From Candidatus Nanopelagicales bacterium (lineage in GTDB: Bacteria > Actinomycetota > Actinomycetes > S36-B12 > UBA5976): a stretch of DNA of 16,660 nt. Of the stretch, positions 8,354 to 15,678 are shown piece by piece (positions within the stretch are counted from its first letter, which is position 1; each line of letters begins with the position of its first letter). The position numbers and the translations under genes are program-made. The stretch spans positions 1 through 16,660 of the forward strand of contig JALRKC010000009.1 in the NCBI GenBank assembly GCA_023254955.1. Direction: 5' to 3'. The notes below the pieces were generated by a model, which saw only the letters and a list, made by a program, of their open reading frames with translations, did not search any database and was not told where the DNA came from.

Positions 8354-10105
8354 TTAAAGTTCTTTAGAAGTCTTTACTGCGTCGATTCCGGCTTCGCGAC
8401 GTTGTTGTTTAGTAATTTCAGTGGGAGCGCCGGTTAATGGGTCAACACCGTTTCCACTCTTAGGAAACGCAATAACGTCACGAATGCTTTCGGATTTAGT
8501 CAAAAGCATGACTAATCTGTCCCAACCCATTGCAATGCCACCATGCGGTGGTGGCCCATATTTAAATGCTTCTAGCAAAAAGCCAAATTTTTCTTTTTGC
8601 TCTGCTTCATCAATGCCTAAAATTTTAAATACCTGAGCTTGAACTTTTGGATCATGGATACGAATTGATCCCCCGCCAATTTCATTTCCGTTAAGCACGA
8701 TGTCGTATGCCCAAGCTAAAGCACTGCCCGGATCTTCGGCGAAAGTCTCAAGCGATTCGCTATTGGGCGAGGTAAAGGGATGGTGGACTGCCGTCCATCC
8801 AGCATTACCTTGCTCGTCTTGAATTTTTTCAAACATCGGTGCGTCAACTACCCAAACAAACTTCCATTCGTCGGGATCTGCCAGATTTAATTTTTCAGCA
8901 ATCTCAACCCGTGCCATACCTAGCAAAGCTTGGCTAGCGGCTTTCTCGCCTGCGGCAAAAAAGACTGCATCATTTTCACCGGCGCCTAAAGCGGCACGTA
9001 AACCATTGCGCTCTGCTTCTGAAATATTTTTTGCAACTGGGCCAGAGATTTCACCTCCGGGTGCAAAAGTTGCATAAGCCAAACCTTTAGCACCTCGTTG
9101 TTTTGCCCAATCTTGCCAGGCATCAAATTGCCTGCGTGGAGTTTGAGCTCCATTTGGCATCACCACTGCTCCCACATAAGGAGCTTGAAAAACTCTAAAA
9201 GGAGTTTCTTTGAAAAATTCAGTTAAGTCAACTAGTTCTAAACCGTAGCGCAAATCCGGTTTGTCAGATCCGTATTTATCCATGGCTTCTTTGTAGGTAA
9301 TTCTGGGAATTGTCGGAATCTCATAATCGAGAACTTCTCGCCAGATTTCTCGCAAGATTGTTTCTGCTACTTCTATTACTTCTTCTTGATTTACAAAAGA
9401 CATTTCAATATCTAATTGAGTAAATTCTGGTTGCCGATCTGCCCGAAAATCTTCATCGCGATAACAACGAGCGATTTGGTAATAGCGCTCCATGCCGCCA
9501 ACCATAAGTAGCTGTTTAAACAATTGCGGAGATTGTGGCAAGGCGTACCACTCACCTGGTTGTAAGCGAACTGGAACCAAGAAATCTCGAGCACCCTCTG
9601 GAGTGGAGCGAGTCAAAGTAGGAGTTTCTATTTCTACAAAATCAAGCCGATAAAGCAAATCGCGAGTTACATGAGAAACCTTGTTTCTCACTCGCAAGTT
9701 AGCCCCCGGGCCATCTGGCCTTCTTAAATCTAAATACCGATATTTAAGACGAGCATCCTCACCCACGTCTACGTGTTGATCTATTTGAAATGGTAATGGC
9801 GCACTAGGTGAAAGCACCTTAACTTCTGCTACCTCAACTTCGATATCTCCGGTTTTTAATTCTTTATTTTCATTTCCAGCTGGTCGCAAATTGACTGTTC
9901 CAGTTATTTGTGCACAGGTTTCTGGCTTTAAGGTATGGGCAACCGCTTCATCATGAACCACAATTTGAATAGTGCCTGAAGCATCTCGTAGGTCAAAAAA
10001 AGCTACGCCACCGTGATCTCGTCGGCGCGCGATCCATCCGGCTAATTGAACTTTCTCACCTGCATTGATGGCGCGAAGGGCGTCGATTACGTGCGTTCTC
10101 AACAA
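8354..10105 (-). CDS. aspS: Aspartyl-tRNA synthetase, probably non-discriminating Asp/Asn type
   Basis: This is a bacterial-type class IIb AspRS of 583 residues. It has an N-terminal OB-fold anticodon domain (about 1-105), the catalytic core with motif 2 around [20 protein letters not shown] (213-232), a GAD insertion (about 280-420) and motif 3 [10 protein letters not shown] (522-531). The start is a TTG at 10103-10105, giving [11 protein letters not shown]. It is backed by a strong AAAGGGAG seven bases upstream and matches the usual N-terminus. His31 follows RRRD, and Gly77 lies in RPAGNEN. Discriminating E. coli AspRS has Leu and Lys at these places, and non-discriminating enzymes typically have His and Gly. 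I infer that it also makes Asp-tRNA-Asn, which would need the GatCAB amidotransferase encoded elsewhere. It begins two bases after hisS. Confidence 0.98.
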   Translation of the reverse strand: MLRTHVIDALRAINAGEKVQLAGWIARRRDHGGVAFFDLRDASGTIQIVVHDEAVAHTLKPETCAQITGTVNLRPAGNENKELKTGDIEVEVAEVKVLSPSAPLPFQIDQHVDVGEDARLKYRYLDLRRPDGPGANLRVRNKVSHVTRDLLYRLDFVEIETPTLTRSTPEGARDFLVPVRLQPGEWYALPQSPQLFKQLLMVGGMERYYQIARCYRDEDFRADRQPEFTQLDIEMSFVNQEEVIEVAETILREIWREVLDYEIPTIPRITYKEAMDKYGSDKPDLRYGLELVDLTEFFKETPFRVFQAPYVGAVVMPNGAQTPRRQFDAWQDWAKQRGAKGLAYATFAPGGEISGPVAKNISEAERNGLRAALGAGENDAVFFAAGEKAASQALLGMARVEIAEKLNLADPDEWKFVWVVDAPMFEKIQDEQGNAGWTAVHHPFTSPNSESLETFAEDPGSALAWAYDIVLNGNEIGGGSIRIHDPKVQAQVFKILGIDEAEQKEKFGFLLEAFKYGPPPHGGIAMGWDRLVMLLTKSESIRDVIAFPKSGNGVDPLTGAPTEITKQQRREAGIDAVKTSKEL

Positions 10106-10107
10106 AA

Positions 10108-11376
10108 CTAGGCTCCCTTTCGGAGTTGCTTGGTAAAAAATTCCACTAAATCAGCTAACGAAACTTCGGTTTGCGATGAAGATTTTAAATCTTTCACCTG
10201 CACCTTGGCCGAACTCAATTCGCTTTCGCCCAACAATACCGCGTACTTAGCGCCACTGCGATCAGCCGCTTTCAAGCCAGCTTTCAGAGAGCGATCTGAA
10301 AAACTAAAGTCAGCCCTAAATCCGTTTGCTCTTAAAGAATTTAGGATTGAAAAAGCTAAAGATTTCGCCGGCGCTCCAACTGGGACCACGAAAATTTCAA
10401 GTTGTGCAGGTTTTGGTAAAGCTATTTTTTCTGCTTTTGCTGCAAGCAAGGTGCGATCAACACCAATGCCAAACCCAATCCCAGAAATATCCTCCCCACC
10501 AATTGCTTTCATCAAGCCGTCGTAACGACCTCCCCCACCAATACCTGATTGTGCGCCAAGTAGGGCATGTTCGAATTCAAAAGTAGTTCGCGTGTAGTAG
10601 TCGAGCCCCCGCACCAAGTCAGGCTTTGGAACAAAGTTAATTTCATTTTCTATCAAAAACTTTTCTACTTCTTTGTGATATTGCTGGCAATCTCTGCACA
10701 AATGCTCAGAGATTGTTGGCGCATTAACCAACTGCTTTTGAACTTCCGGTCGCTTGTCATCTAGCACGCGCAGTGGATTAATTTTTGCTCTTTTTTGAGT
10801 TTCATCATCTAACGCTATTTTGCTTAAAAATGACACCAAGACTTCGCGATAATTCGCACGACATTCAACACAGCCAAGACTATTTATATGTAGCCGATAT
10901 TCTTTTAGGCCAATTCTTTTAAAAGCTTGATCTGCGACGGCAATAACTTCTGCATCTAAAGCTGGGTCACTAACTCCAACAGCTTCAATTCCTACTTGTT
11001 GTAATTGCCGATAGCGACCCGCTTGGGGACGCTCTGCTCTAAAAAATGGCCCGGCATACCAAAGTTTTACTGGCAAAGCTCCTTTTGCTAAACCGTGCTC
11101 AGCTATTAATCGCATAATCCCTGCCGTGCCTTCAGGGCGCAAAGCTAAGTTTCTTCCGGCGCGATCTTCAAATACATACATCTCTTTGCTAACTACATCA
11201 GTGCTTTCACCTACGCCACGAACAAAAAGTTGTGTATCCTCAAAAACAGGTAATTCTGAATATTTGTAACCAGCCTTTATGGCTTCGTGAGCAATTGCAT
11301 GCTTGATAAATAAGAAATCTTCACCATCAGGTGGAAAGTAATCTGGAACACCTTTAGGTGCTTGAATTTTGCTCAT
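10108..11376 (-). CDS. hisS: Histidyl-tRNA synthetase
   Basis: HisRS is a class II synthetase that charges tRNA-His. The 422-residue protein begins [16 protein letters not shown], the normal family N-terminus. It carries LRPEGTA (79-85), motif 2 [17 protein letters not shown] (111-127), the histidine-specific [11 protein letters not shown] (254-264), GGGGRYDGL (280-288), motif 3 near [12 protein letters not shown] (299-310), and an anticodon-binding domain from about 327 to 420. Two cysteine pairs, C169/C172 (CVEC) and C227/C230 (CRDC), lie in the insertion region and could bind a metal. The ATG overlaps the stop of the upstream hydrolase by four bases (ATGA), with a GAGAG upstream. Identification is firm. 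Confidence 0.98.
   Translation of the reverse strand: MSKIQAPKGVPDYFPPDGEDFLFIKHAIAHEAIKAGYKYSELPVFEDTQLFVRGVGESTDVVSKEMYVFEDRAGRNLALRPEGTAGIMRLIAEHGLAKGALPVKLWYAGPFFRAERPQAGRYRQLQQVGIEAVGVSDPALDAEVIAVADQAFKRIGLKEYRLHINSLGCVECRANYREVLVSFLSKIALDDETQKRAKINPLRVLDDKRPEVQKQLVNAPTISEHLCRDCQQYHKEVEKFLIENEINFVPKPDLVRGLDYYTRTTFEFEHALLGAQSGIGGGGRYDGLMKAIGGEDISGIGFGIGVDRTLLAAKAEKIALPKPAQLEIFVVPVGAPAKSLAFSILNSLRANGFRADFSFSDRSLKAGLKAADRSGAKYAVLLGESELSSAKVQVKDLKSSSQTEVSLADLVEFFTKQLRKGA
10113..10120 (-). promoter_or_regulatory. Shine-Dalgarno deciding the aspS TTG start
   Basis: AAAGGGAG on the minus strand lies inside the last codons of hisS, seven bases before the TTG of aspS. This spacing and strength support TTG initiation over later codons. 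Efficient independent initiation may compensate for the weak start codon. Confidence 0.65.
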
Positions 11377-12029
11377 TTGGTTAATTCTCTCAAAAAAATG
11401 TTGTGCTTTCGCTCATCTCCAATTGTGGTGCTAGGTCCGTGTCCCGGATAAACCTTAATTTGATCATTCATGGGCAAAATTACTTCTTTTAATGATTTTC
11501 TCATCATCGATTCATCACCACCAGGCAAATCGGTACGACCGATTCCTTGATTGAATAAAGTATCGCCAGAAAAAAGCGTCTCGCCCAACTTGAAAACCAT
11601 CGAGCCTTGCGTGTGACCGGGAGTCGCCAAGGCTTCGATATCAAAAGCAGCTAAATTAATTTGTTTGTTATCTTCCAGGTAAGCAATTTCTTTTGGAAAA
11701 AAGTCAATCACACCGTCAGATAAATTTAGAATTTCTCGCCAACTGGAAGCGGCATAGGCAGTTTGCGGTTTTTCTAACATCCAACTATCGCGCTTATTGA
11801 TTAGAGCCGGTATCTGATGTGAGCTACACAATGGCACCACCGACCAAACATGGTCCATATGCCCATGGGTTAAAAGTGCGGCAACTGGATGTAAACGATT
11901 TTTGGCTATAACTATCTTTATTTGTTCCAGGGCTTCATATCCAGGATCAATCACGATCGCTTCGCTGTCCTGACCTGGCGCCACCACATAGCAATTGGTC
12001 GCCCAGGGGACCTGCGGCAAAACTCTCAA
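11373..12029 (-). CDS. Metallo-beta-lactamase-fold hydrolase, glyoxalase II-like
   Basis: This 218-residue protein of the glyoxalase II-like branch of the MBL superfamily probably hydrolyses a thioester or related small substrate. The metal site is complete: THGHMDH with H55, H57, D59 and H60, then H139 in TPGHT, D156 in SGDTLF and H197 in PGHG. The start is a TTG at 12027-12029. The codon directly before it in frame is TGA, so no longer protein is possible, and the product begins at the usual place just before TNCY. No good Shine-Dalgarno is seen. It is the first gene of the long minus-strand run and overlaps hisS by four bases. A homologue next to hisS is common in Actinobacteria (Rv2581c in M. 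tuberculosis). The true substrate is not evident. Confidence 0.93.
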   Translation of the reverse strand: MRVLPQVPWATNCYVVAPGQDSEAIVIDPGYEALEQIKIVIAKNRLHPVAALLTHGHMDHVWSVVPLCSSHQIPALINKRDSWMLEKPQTAYAASSWREILNLSDGVIDFFPKEIAYLEDNKQINLAAFDIEALATPGHTQGSMVFKLGETLFSGDTLFNQGIGRTDLPGGDESMMRKSLKEVILPMNDQIKVYPGHGPSTTIGDERKHNIFLRELTK

Positions 12030-12128
12030 TCAACACCAGATTTACCCCTTTTTTAACCCGGTCACCGTTAGGGGTAAACCGCTTTAAGGTCTACACAATG
12101 TTAGTCGTATTCTTATCGAACAAACCTC
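12030..12128. promoter_or_regulatory. Divergent promoter region between MBL hydrolase and DUF349 genes
   Basis: This 99-base gap is the largest in the window and must drive the minus-strand run that starts with the MBL gene and the plus-strand DUF349 gene, unless these are read from elsewhere. Candidate elements are weak. On the minus strand, TTTACC and TAAAAA are separated by 17 bases, giving a short leader. On the plus strand there is a TATTCT at 12108-12113 without a clear -35. Neither flanking gene has a strong Shine-Dalgarno and both start with TTG, so leaderless or near-leaderless transcripts are possible. Confidence 0.6.
12041..12078. repeat. 8-bp perfect inverted repeat in the divergent promoter
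   Basis: The arms TTTACCCC (12041-12048) and GGGGTAAA (12071-12078) are exact reverse complements separated by 22 bases. The spacer contains a smaller CGGT-C-ACCG dyad at 12059-12067. The arrangement could be a two-site operator or a structured leader. It overlaps the candidate minus-strand promoter, but no regulator can be assigned. Confidence 0.45.
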
Positions 12129-13397
12129 TTGGCAAAATGGAGTAGTCAACAATTGAGTGATCTCGAAACCGCGCTTTCATTTGGGCGGATAGAAGCTGAT
12201 GGAACAGTGCTTCTCAATCTTCCGGATGGTTCCACAAAAACAGTCGGCCAGTGGGCCGCTGGTGAACCAAGTGAAGGATTGCAGTTTTTTGCCAGAAAAT
12301 ACACAGATTTAATTGCTGAAGTTCAACTAGCTACTACTCGCTTAGCTCAAGGTACTGCCCAATTAGCAGCTGCCCAAAAATTAATTGAAAGAGTTAAAGA
12401 ACAAATTCAAAATCCATCTTTCATTGGTGATCTTGGTGCATTAATCAGTAGTTTAGAAATTCTAAGAGTAGCTGCAGAAACCAGAAGTGAAGAAGTAGCT
12501 AAAAAACGAGCAGAGCAAAAAGCTTTTGCCATTGAAAAGCGAACTGAATTGGCGCTAGAGGCAGAAAAATTAGCCACCAGTACGAAATGGAAGCCAACCT
12601 CTGATCGTTTCAAGGAAATCGTCGAAGAATGGAAGAAGTTACCTCACGGAACCAAAGCCCAAGAACAAGAACTATGGAAGCGCTTAAGTAAGGCACGTAG
12701 CGCCTTTGATAAAAACAGAAGACAGTTTTTTGCTCAAAGACAAACTGAACGAGCAGAGGCCGAAAACGTAAAAGTTGAATTAATCAAAGAGGCTAAAAAG
12801 TTAGCGACTTCTACCGATTGGCAAAATACCAGCACCAAGTTTAAAAACTTAATGGCCAAGTGGAAGCGTGCTCCTAAAGGCAACAAGCAGCAAGAAAACC
12901 AATGGTGGAATGAATTTAAGGGTTATCAAGATACTTTCTTTGCCGGTTATAAAGCAGAAGAAGAGAAGAAGTCGGCAAAAGAGCAAGAAAATCTAGAAAA
13001 GAAGAAAGAGCTGGCCACTAAAGCTGAAGGCTTGCTACCAATTTCAGATATAAATTCTGCAAAATCAGCTCTTCGACAAATCCAAGATCAATGGGATGAA
13101 ATCGGACATGTTCCGCGTAAAGAGAAGACTGCTATTGAAAACCGCCTCAAAGCAGTTGAAGATGCGGTTAGAAATCATGATCGTAAAGATACTAAAAATT
13201 CGAACCCAGAAAACACCGCCCGGGCTCGTTCAACCGCTGAACTGCTCCGCAGCAAGTTAGAAGAAACGAAAGCTGCCCACCAAGAGGCGTTAGCTAAAAA
13301 TGATGAAAAGAAGGCGCAAAAGCTTGAGCAAACTATCACCAGCCAAGAAATGCTTTTAGCTGCAGCAGAAAAAGCTTTACTAGAGTTCTCTTCTTAA
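12129..13397 (+). CDS. DUF349 repeat protein, coiled-coil rich
   Basis: This is the only plus-strand gene: a 422-residue, highly charged, mostly helical protein with no signal peptide or membrane segment. After a conserved N-terminal module (FGRIEADGTVLLNLPDG and FFARKYTDL, about residues 18-61) there is a long coiled coil (about 62-145). Three DUF349 repeats of about 60-65 residues follow, near 141-207, 216-280 and 294-352. Each shows an alternating pattern around a W in the first half (EEWKKLP, AKWKRAP, DQWDEIG). A low-complexity, Ala/Glu/Lys-rich tail ends the protein. The start is a TTG at 12129-12131, with an in-frame TAG at 12102-12104 upstream, and it matches the usual actinobacterial N-terminus. 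The function is unknown. A DUF349 gene opposite to its neighbours near relA is, from memory, common in Actinobacteria. Confidence 0.9.
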   Translation: MAKWSSQQLSDLETALSFGRIEADGTVLLNLPDGSTKTVGQWAAGEPSEGLQFFARKYTDLIAEVQLATTRLAQGTAQLAAAQKLIERVKEQIQNPSFIGDLGALISSLEILRVAAETRSEEVAKKRAEQKAFAIEKRTELALEAEKLATSTKWKPTSDRFKEIVEEWKKLPHGTKAQEQELWKRLSKARSAFDKNRRQFFAQRQTERAEAENVKVELIKEAKKLATSTDWQNTSTKFKNLMAKWKRAPKGNKQQENQWWNEFKGYQDTFFAGYKAEEEKKSAKEQENLEKKKELATKAEGLLPISDINSAKSALRQIQDQWDEIGHVPRKEKTAIENRLKAVEDAVRNHDRKDTKNSNPENTARARSTAELLRSKLEETKAAHQEALAKNDEKKAQKLEQTITSQEMLLAAAEKALLEFSS

Positions 13398-15622
13398 GTT
13401 CGATACACATCGAAGACGCCTTCGATATTTCTTACTGCTTTTAATACTGTTCCTAAATGTTTTGGATCTGCCATTTCAAAAGAAAAGCGACTCATCGCTA
13501 TTCGATCACGACTGGTAGAAACTGAAGCATTCAAGATATTTACATGATGCTCTGAAAGGGTTCGTGTGACATCAGAAAGTAGCCCATTTCTATCTAGGGC
13601 TTCAACTTGAATATTAATTAAATAAATTCCGCTAGTATTTTCGTTCCACTTAACTTCGACTATTCGTTCAGTATCAAACAAAAGATCTTCTGCATTGGTG
13701 CAGTCGCTGCGGTGCACACTAACTCCCCCGCCACGAGTGACATAACCGAAAATTTCATCTGGTGGCACTGGGGTGCAGCACCTGCCCAAACGAACTAGTA
13801 CGTCGTCTACTCCCTTTACTACCACCGCAGAATCAGTTGAACCACTTCTTTGTTTTACTGCTTGTCCCAAGTACAACGGAGCATCTGAGCTTTCCACTGC
13901 TTCATCAGAGCCTTGTTGAAATTCGGTTAATTGGGCAATTACCGCTGCTGGGTTAATTTTGCCTTCACCACAGGCCGCATACAAATCATCTAAGTTTTCA
14001 TAATTCAGTTCTTTTGCGGCAGTAAGTAAAGCGCCCTTGGCCATTAAGCGGTGTAGTGGCAGATTTTGTCGACGTAACAATTTGGCAATTGCGTCGCGAC
14101 CTTGCTCGATGTATTCTTCTCTGCGCTCTTTACTAAAGCGAGCCTTGATTTTATTTTTAGCTCGCGTTGTTACCGCAAATTTCAACCAATCTTGTGAGGG
14201 GCCAGCACCATCAGCTTTAGTGGTAAAAATTTCAATATTGTCCCCGTTATTAAGTGGTGTGTCTAAAGGAACCAATCTGCCATTTACCCGCGAGCCAATG
14301 CAGCGGTGTCCAATTTCGGTATGTACCGCATAGGCAAAATCAATTGGGGTAGCACCAATCGGCAAGGCCATCACGTCACCTTTGGGCGTAAATACAAAAA
14401 TTTCTTTTTGCTGGCCGAGGTCATAACGCAAGCTCTCTAAAAATTCATCAGGATCTTCTGTTTCTTTTTGCCAGTCGACTAACTGTTTAAGCCAAGTCAT
14501 ATCTTCACCGGTTTGAGTTTTATCCCCAGACTGCTTTGCCTTGTACTTCCAGTGAGAGGCAACTCCATACTCAGCTTCACGATGCATGTCAAAGGTGCGA
14601 ATTTGTACCTCTACTGGCCTGCCACCTGGACCAATAACCGTGGTGTGTAGCGATCGATAGAGATTAAATTTAGGCATCGCAATGTAATCCTTAAACCGCC
14701 CAGGAATCGGGCTCCAGCGCCCGTGAATTGCTCCCAGCGCCGCATAGCAATCCTTTAAATCATCTACCAAAATTCTTACACCAATTAGGTCATAAATCTC
14801 AGAAAAATCTCTACCGCGCAAAATCATCTTCTGATAAATCGAGTAGTAATGCTTCGGCCTACCGGCAACTTGAGCTTTGACTTTAACAAGAGACAAATCT
14901 TTATTGATATCGCTAATGACTCCGGCCAACTGAGCCTCGCGTTCCGGCGCTCTTTGCTTTACTAGATTTACTATTTCTTCATAAACTTTTGGATATAGCG
15001 TTTCAAAGGCTAAATCTTCAAGCTCCCACTTAATTGCATTCATCCCTAAGCGATGAGCCAAAGGTGCGTAGATTTCTAAAGTCTCTCTCGCTTTTTTAAG
15101 TTGTTTTTCTTGCGACATGTACTTAATGGTTTGCATATTGTGCAAGCGGTCAGTCAATTTGATTAATAAGACCCGAATATCTTTAGCCATCGCCACAACC
15201 ATTTTTCGAACGGTCTCAGCGGCTGAACTTTCACCATATTTAACGTTGTCTAACTTGGTAACTCCATCTACCAAGTGAGCTACTTCAGAGCCAAATTCTT
15301 GTGCCAATTGGGTTATCGGGTACCCAGTATCTTCTACGGTGTCGTGGAGCAAAGCAGCCGCTAATGTTTCGCTAGACATTCCTAAGTCTGCCAAAATTTT
15401 CGCAACCGCTAACGGGTGCGTTATGTAATCTTCACCGCTTCTTCTTTTTTGACCAGTGTGAAGTAACTTGGCTTTCTGAAAGGCGCGTTCAATTAAGTCA
15501 AAATCATCTCGAGAATGATATTTTCTAACGGTTTTAAGTAGCGGCTCTAGTTCTGCAGAATTAGACCTTAAACCCGCAAGGCGAGAAAGGCGGCTTCGCG
15601 CGGAAGAGTGAGCTTCGGTCAT
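13394..15622 (-). CDS. relA: Bifunctional (p)ppGpp synthetase/hydrolase
   Basis: This long RelA/SpoT-type protein (742 residues) makes and degrades (p)ppGpp in the stringent response. The hydrolase domain (about 40-200) keeps H69 in THPLAV, H93-D94 in LLHDTVEDT, and D158 in LTDRLHNM, so it should be active. The synthetase domain (about 245-365) has GRPKHYYSIYQKM (254-266), YRSLHTTVIG (322-331) and EVQIRT (338-343). A TGS domain (about 405-468), a helical region, a Cys-containing segment RCCTPVPP (614-621) with C641, and an ACT domain (about 667-740) follow, so the regulatory half is complete. The ATG at 15620-15622 has an AGGTGA site. Its 3' end overlaps the convergent DUF349 stop by four bases. 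Both catalytic halves appear intact, as in single-enzyme Rel of Actinobacteria. Confidence 0.98.
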   Translation of the reverse strand: MTEAHSSARSRLSRLAGLRSNSAELEPLLKTVRKYHSRDDFDLIERAFQKAKLLHTGQKRRSGEDYITHPLAVAKILADLGMSSETLAAALLHDTVEDTGYPITQLAQEFGSEVAHLVDGVTKLDNVKYGESSAAETVRKMVVAMAKDIRVLLIKLTDRLHNMQTIKYMSQEKQLKKARETLEIYAPLAHRLGMNAIKWELEDLAFETLYPKVYEEIVNLVKQRAPEREAQLAGVISDINKDLSLVKVKAQVAGRPKHYYSIYQKMILRGRDFSEIYDLIGVRILVDDLKDCYAALGAIHGRWSPIPGRFKDYIAMPKFNLYRSLHTTVIGPGGRPVEVQIRTFDMHREAEYGVASHWKYKAKQSGDKTQTGEDMTWLKQLVDWQKETEDPDEFLESLRYDLGQQKEIFVFTPKGDVMALPIGATPIDFAYAVHTEIGHRCIGSRVNGRLVPLDTPLNNGDNIEIFTTKADGAGPSQDWLKFAVTTRAKNKIKARFSKERREEYIEQGRDAIAKLLRRQNLPLHRLMAKGALLTAAKELNYENLDDLYAACGEGKINPAAVIAQLTEFQQGSDEAVESSDAPLYLGQAVKQRSGSTDSAVVVKGVDDVLVRLGRCCTPVPPDEIFGYVTRGGGVSVHRSDCTNAEDLLFDTERIVEVKWNENTSGIYLINIQVEALDRNGLLSDVTRTLSEHHVNILNASVSTSRDRIAMSRFSFEMADPKHLGTVLKAVRNIEGVFDVYRT
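13409..13426 (+). terminator. Possible terminator hairpin for DUF349 inside relA 3' end
   Basis: ATCGAAG (13409-13415), loop ACGC, and CTTCGAT (13420-13426) form a perfect 7-bp stem, followed on the plus strand by ATTTCTT. It lies 12 bases after the DUF349 stop. The T-tract is poor and the stem is also relA coding sequence (I-E-G-V-F-D), so the call is tentative. Confidence 0.35.
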
Positions 15623-15626
15623 CTCT

Positions 15627-15632
15627 TCACCT
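15627..15632 (-). promoter_or_regulatory. Shine-Dalgarno of relA
   Basis: AGGTGA on the minus strand, four bases before the relA ATG, fixes the start. Its first base is also the last pair of the hairpin just upstream. Confidence 0.65.
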
Positions 15633-15661
15633 CGCTAAATTTATTTACCCAAGTTTAGCGA
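15632..15661 (-). other. Stem-loop between secF and relA
   Basis: In the 56-base gap between secF and relA, an inverted repeat has 11-bp arms (15632-15642 and 15651-15661) with one mismatch, enclosing an 8-base loop. The core arms are CGCTAAA and TTTAGCG. It lacks a T-tract on the minus strand, so it is unlikely to be a simple terminator. It could be an mRNA processing or stability element, an operator, or a structure that controls access to the relA ribosome-binding site. Confidence 0.5.
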
Positions 15662-15678
15662 AAGTAGTTAAAGATGCT

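Noticed and set aside
10130..10525. A 131-codon plus-strand open frame opposite the hisS 3' half
   Set aside because: It is antisense to the conserved HisRS anticodon domain and shows no protein-family features.
12541..13200. Internal repetition in the DUF349 gene as a DNA repeat or recent duplication
   Set aside because: The similarity is at the protein level (three diverged DUF349 units), with no long nucleotide identity.
13352..13375. GCTTTT/AAAAGC inverted repeat near the DUF349 3' end as a relA terminator
   Set aside because: The arms are short and AT-rich, the loop is 12 bases, no U-tract follows on the minus strand, and the sequence is explained by Ala/Lys/Glu-rich coding.
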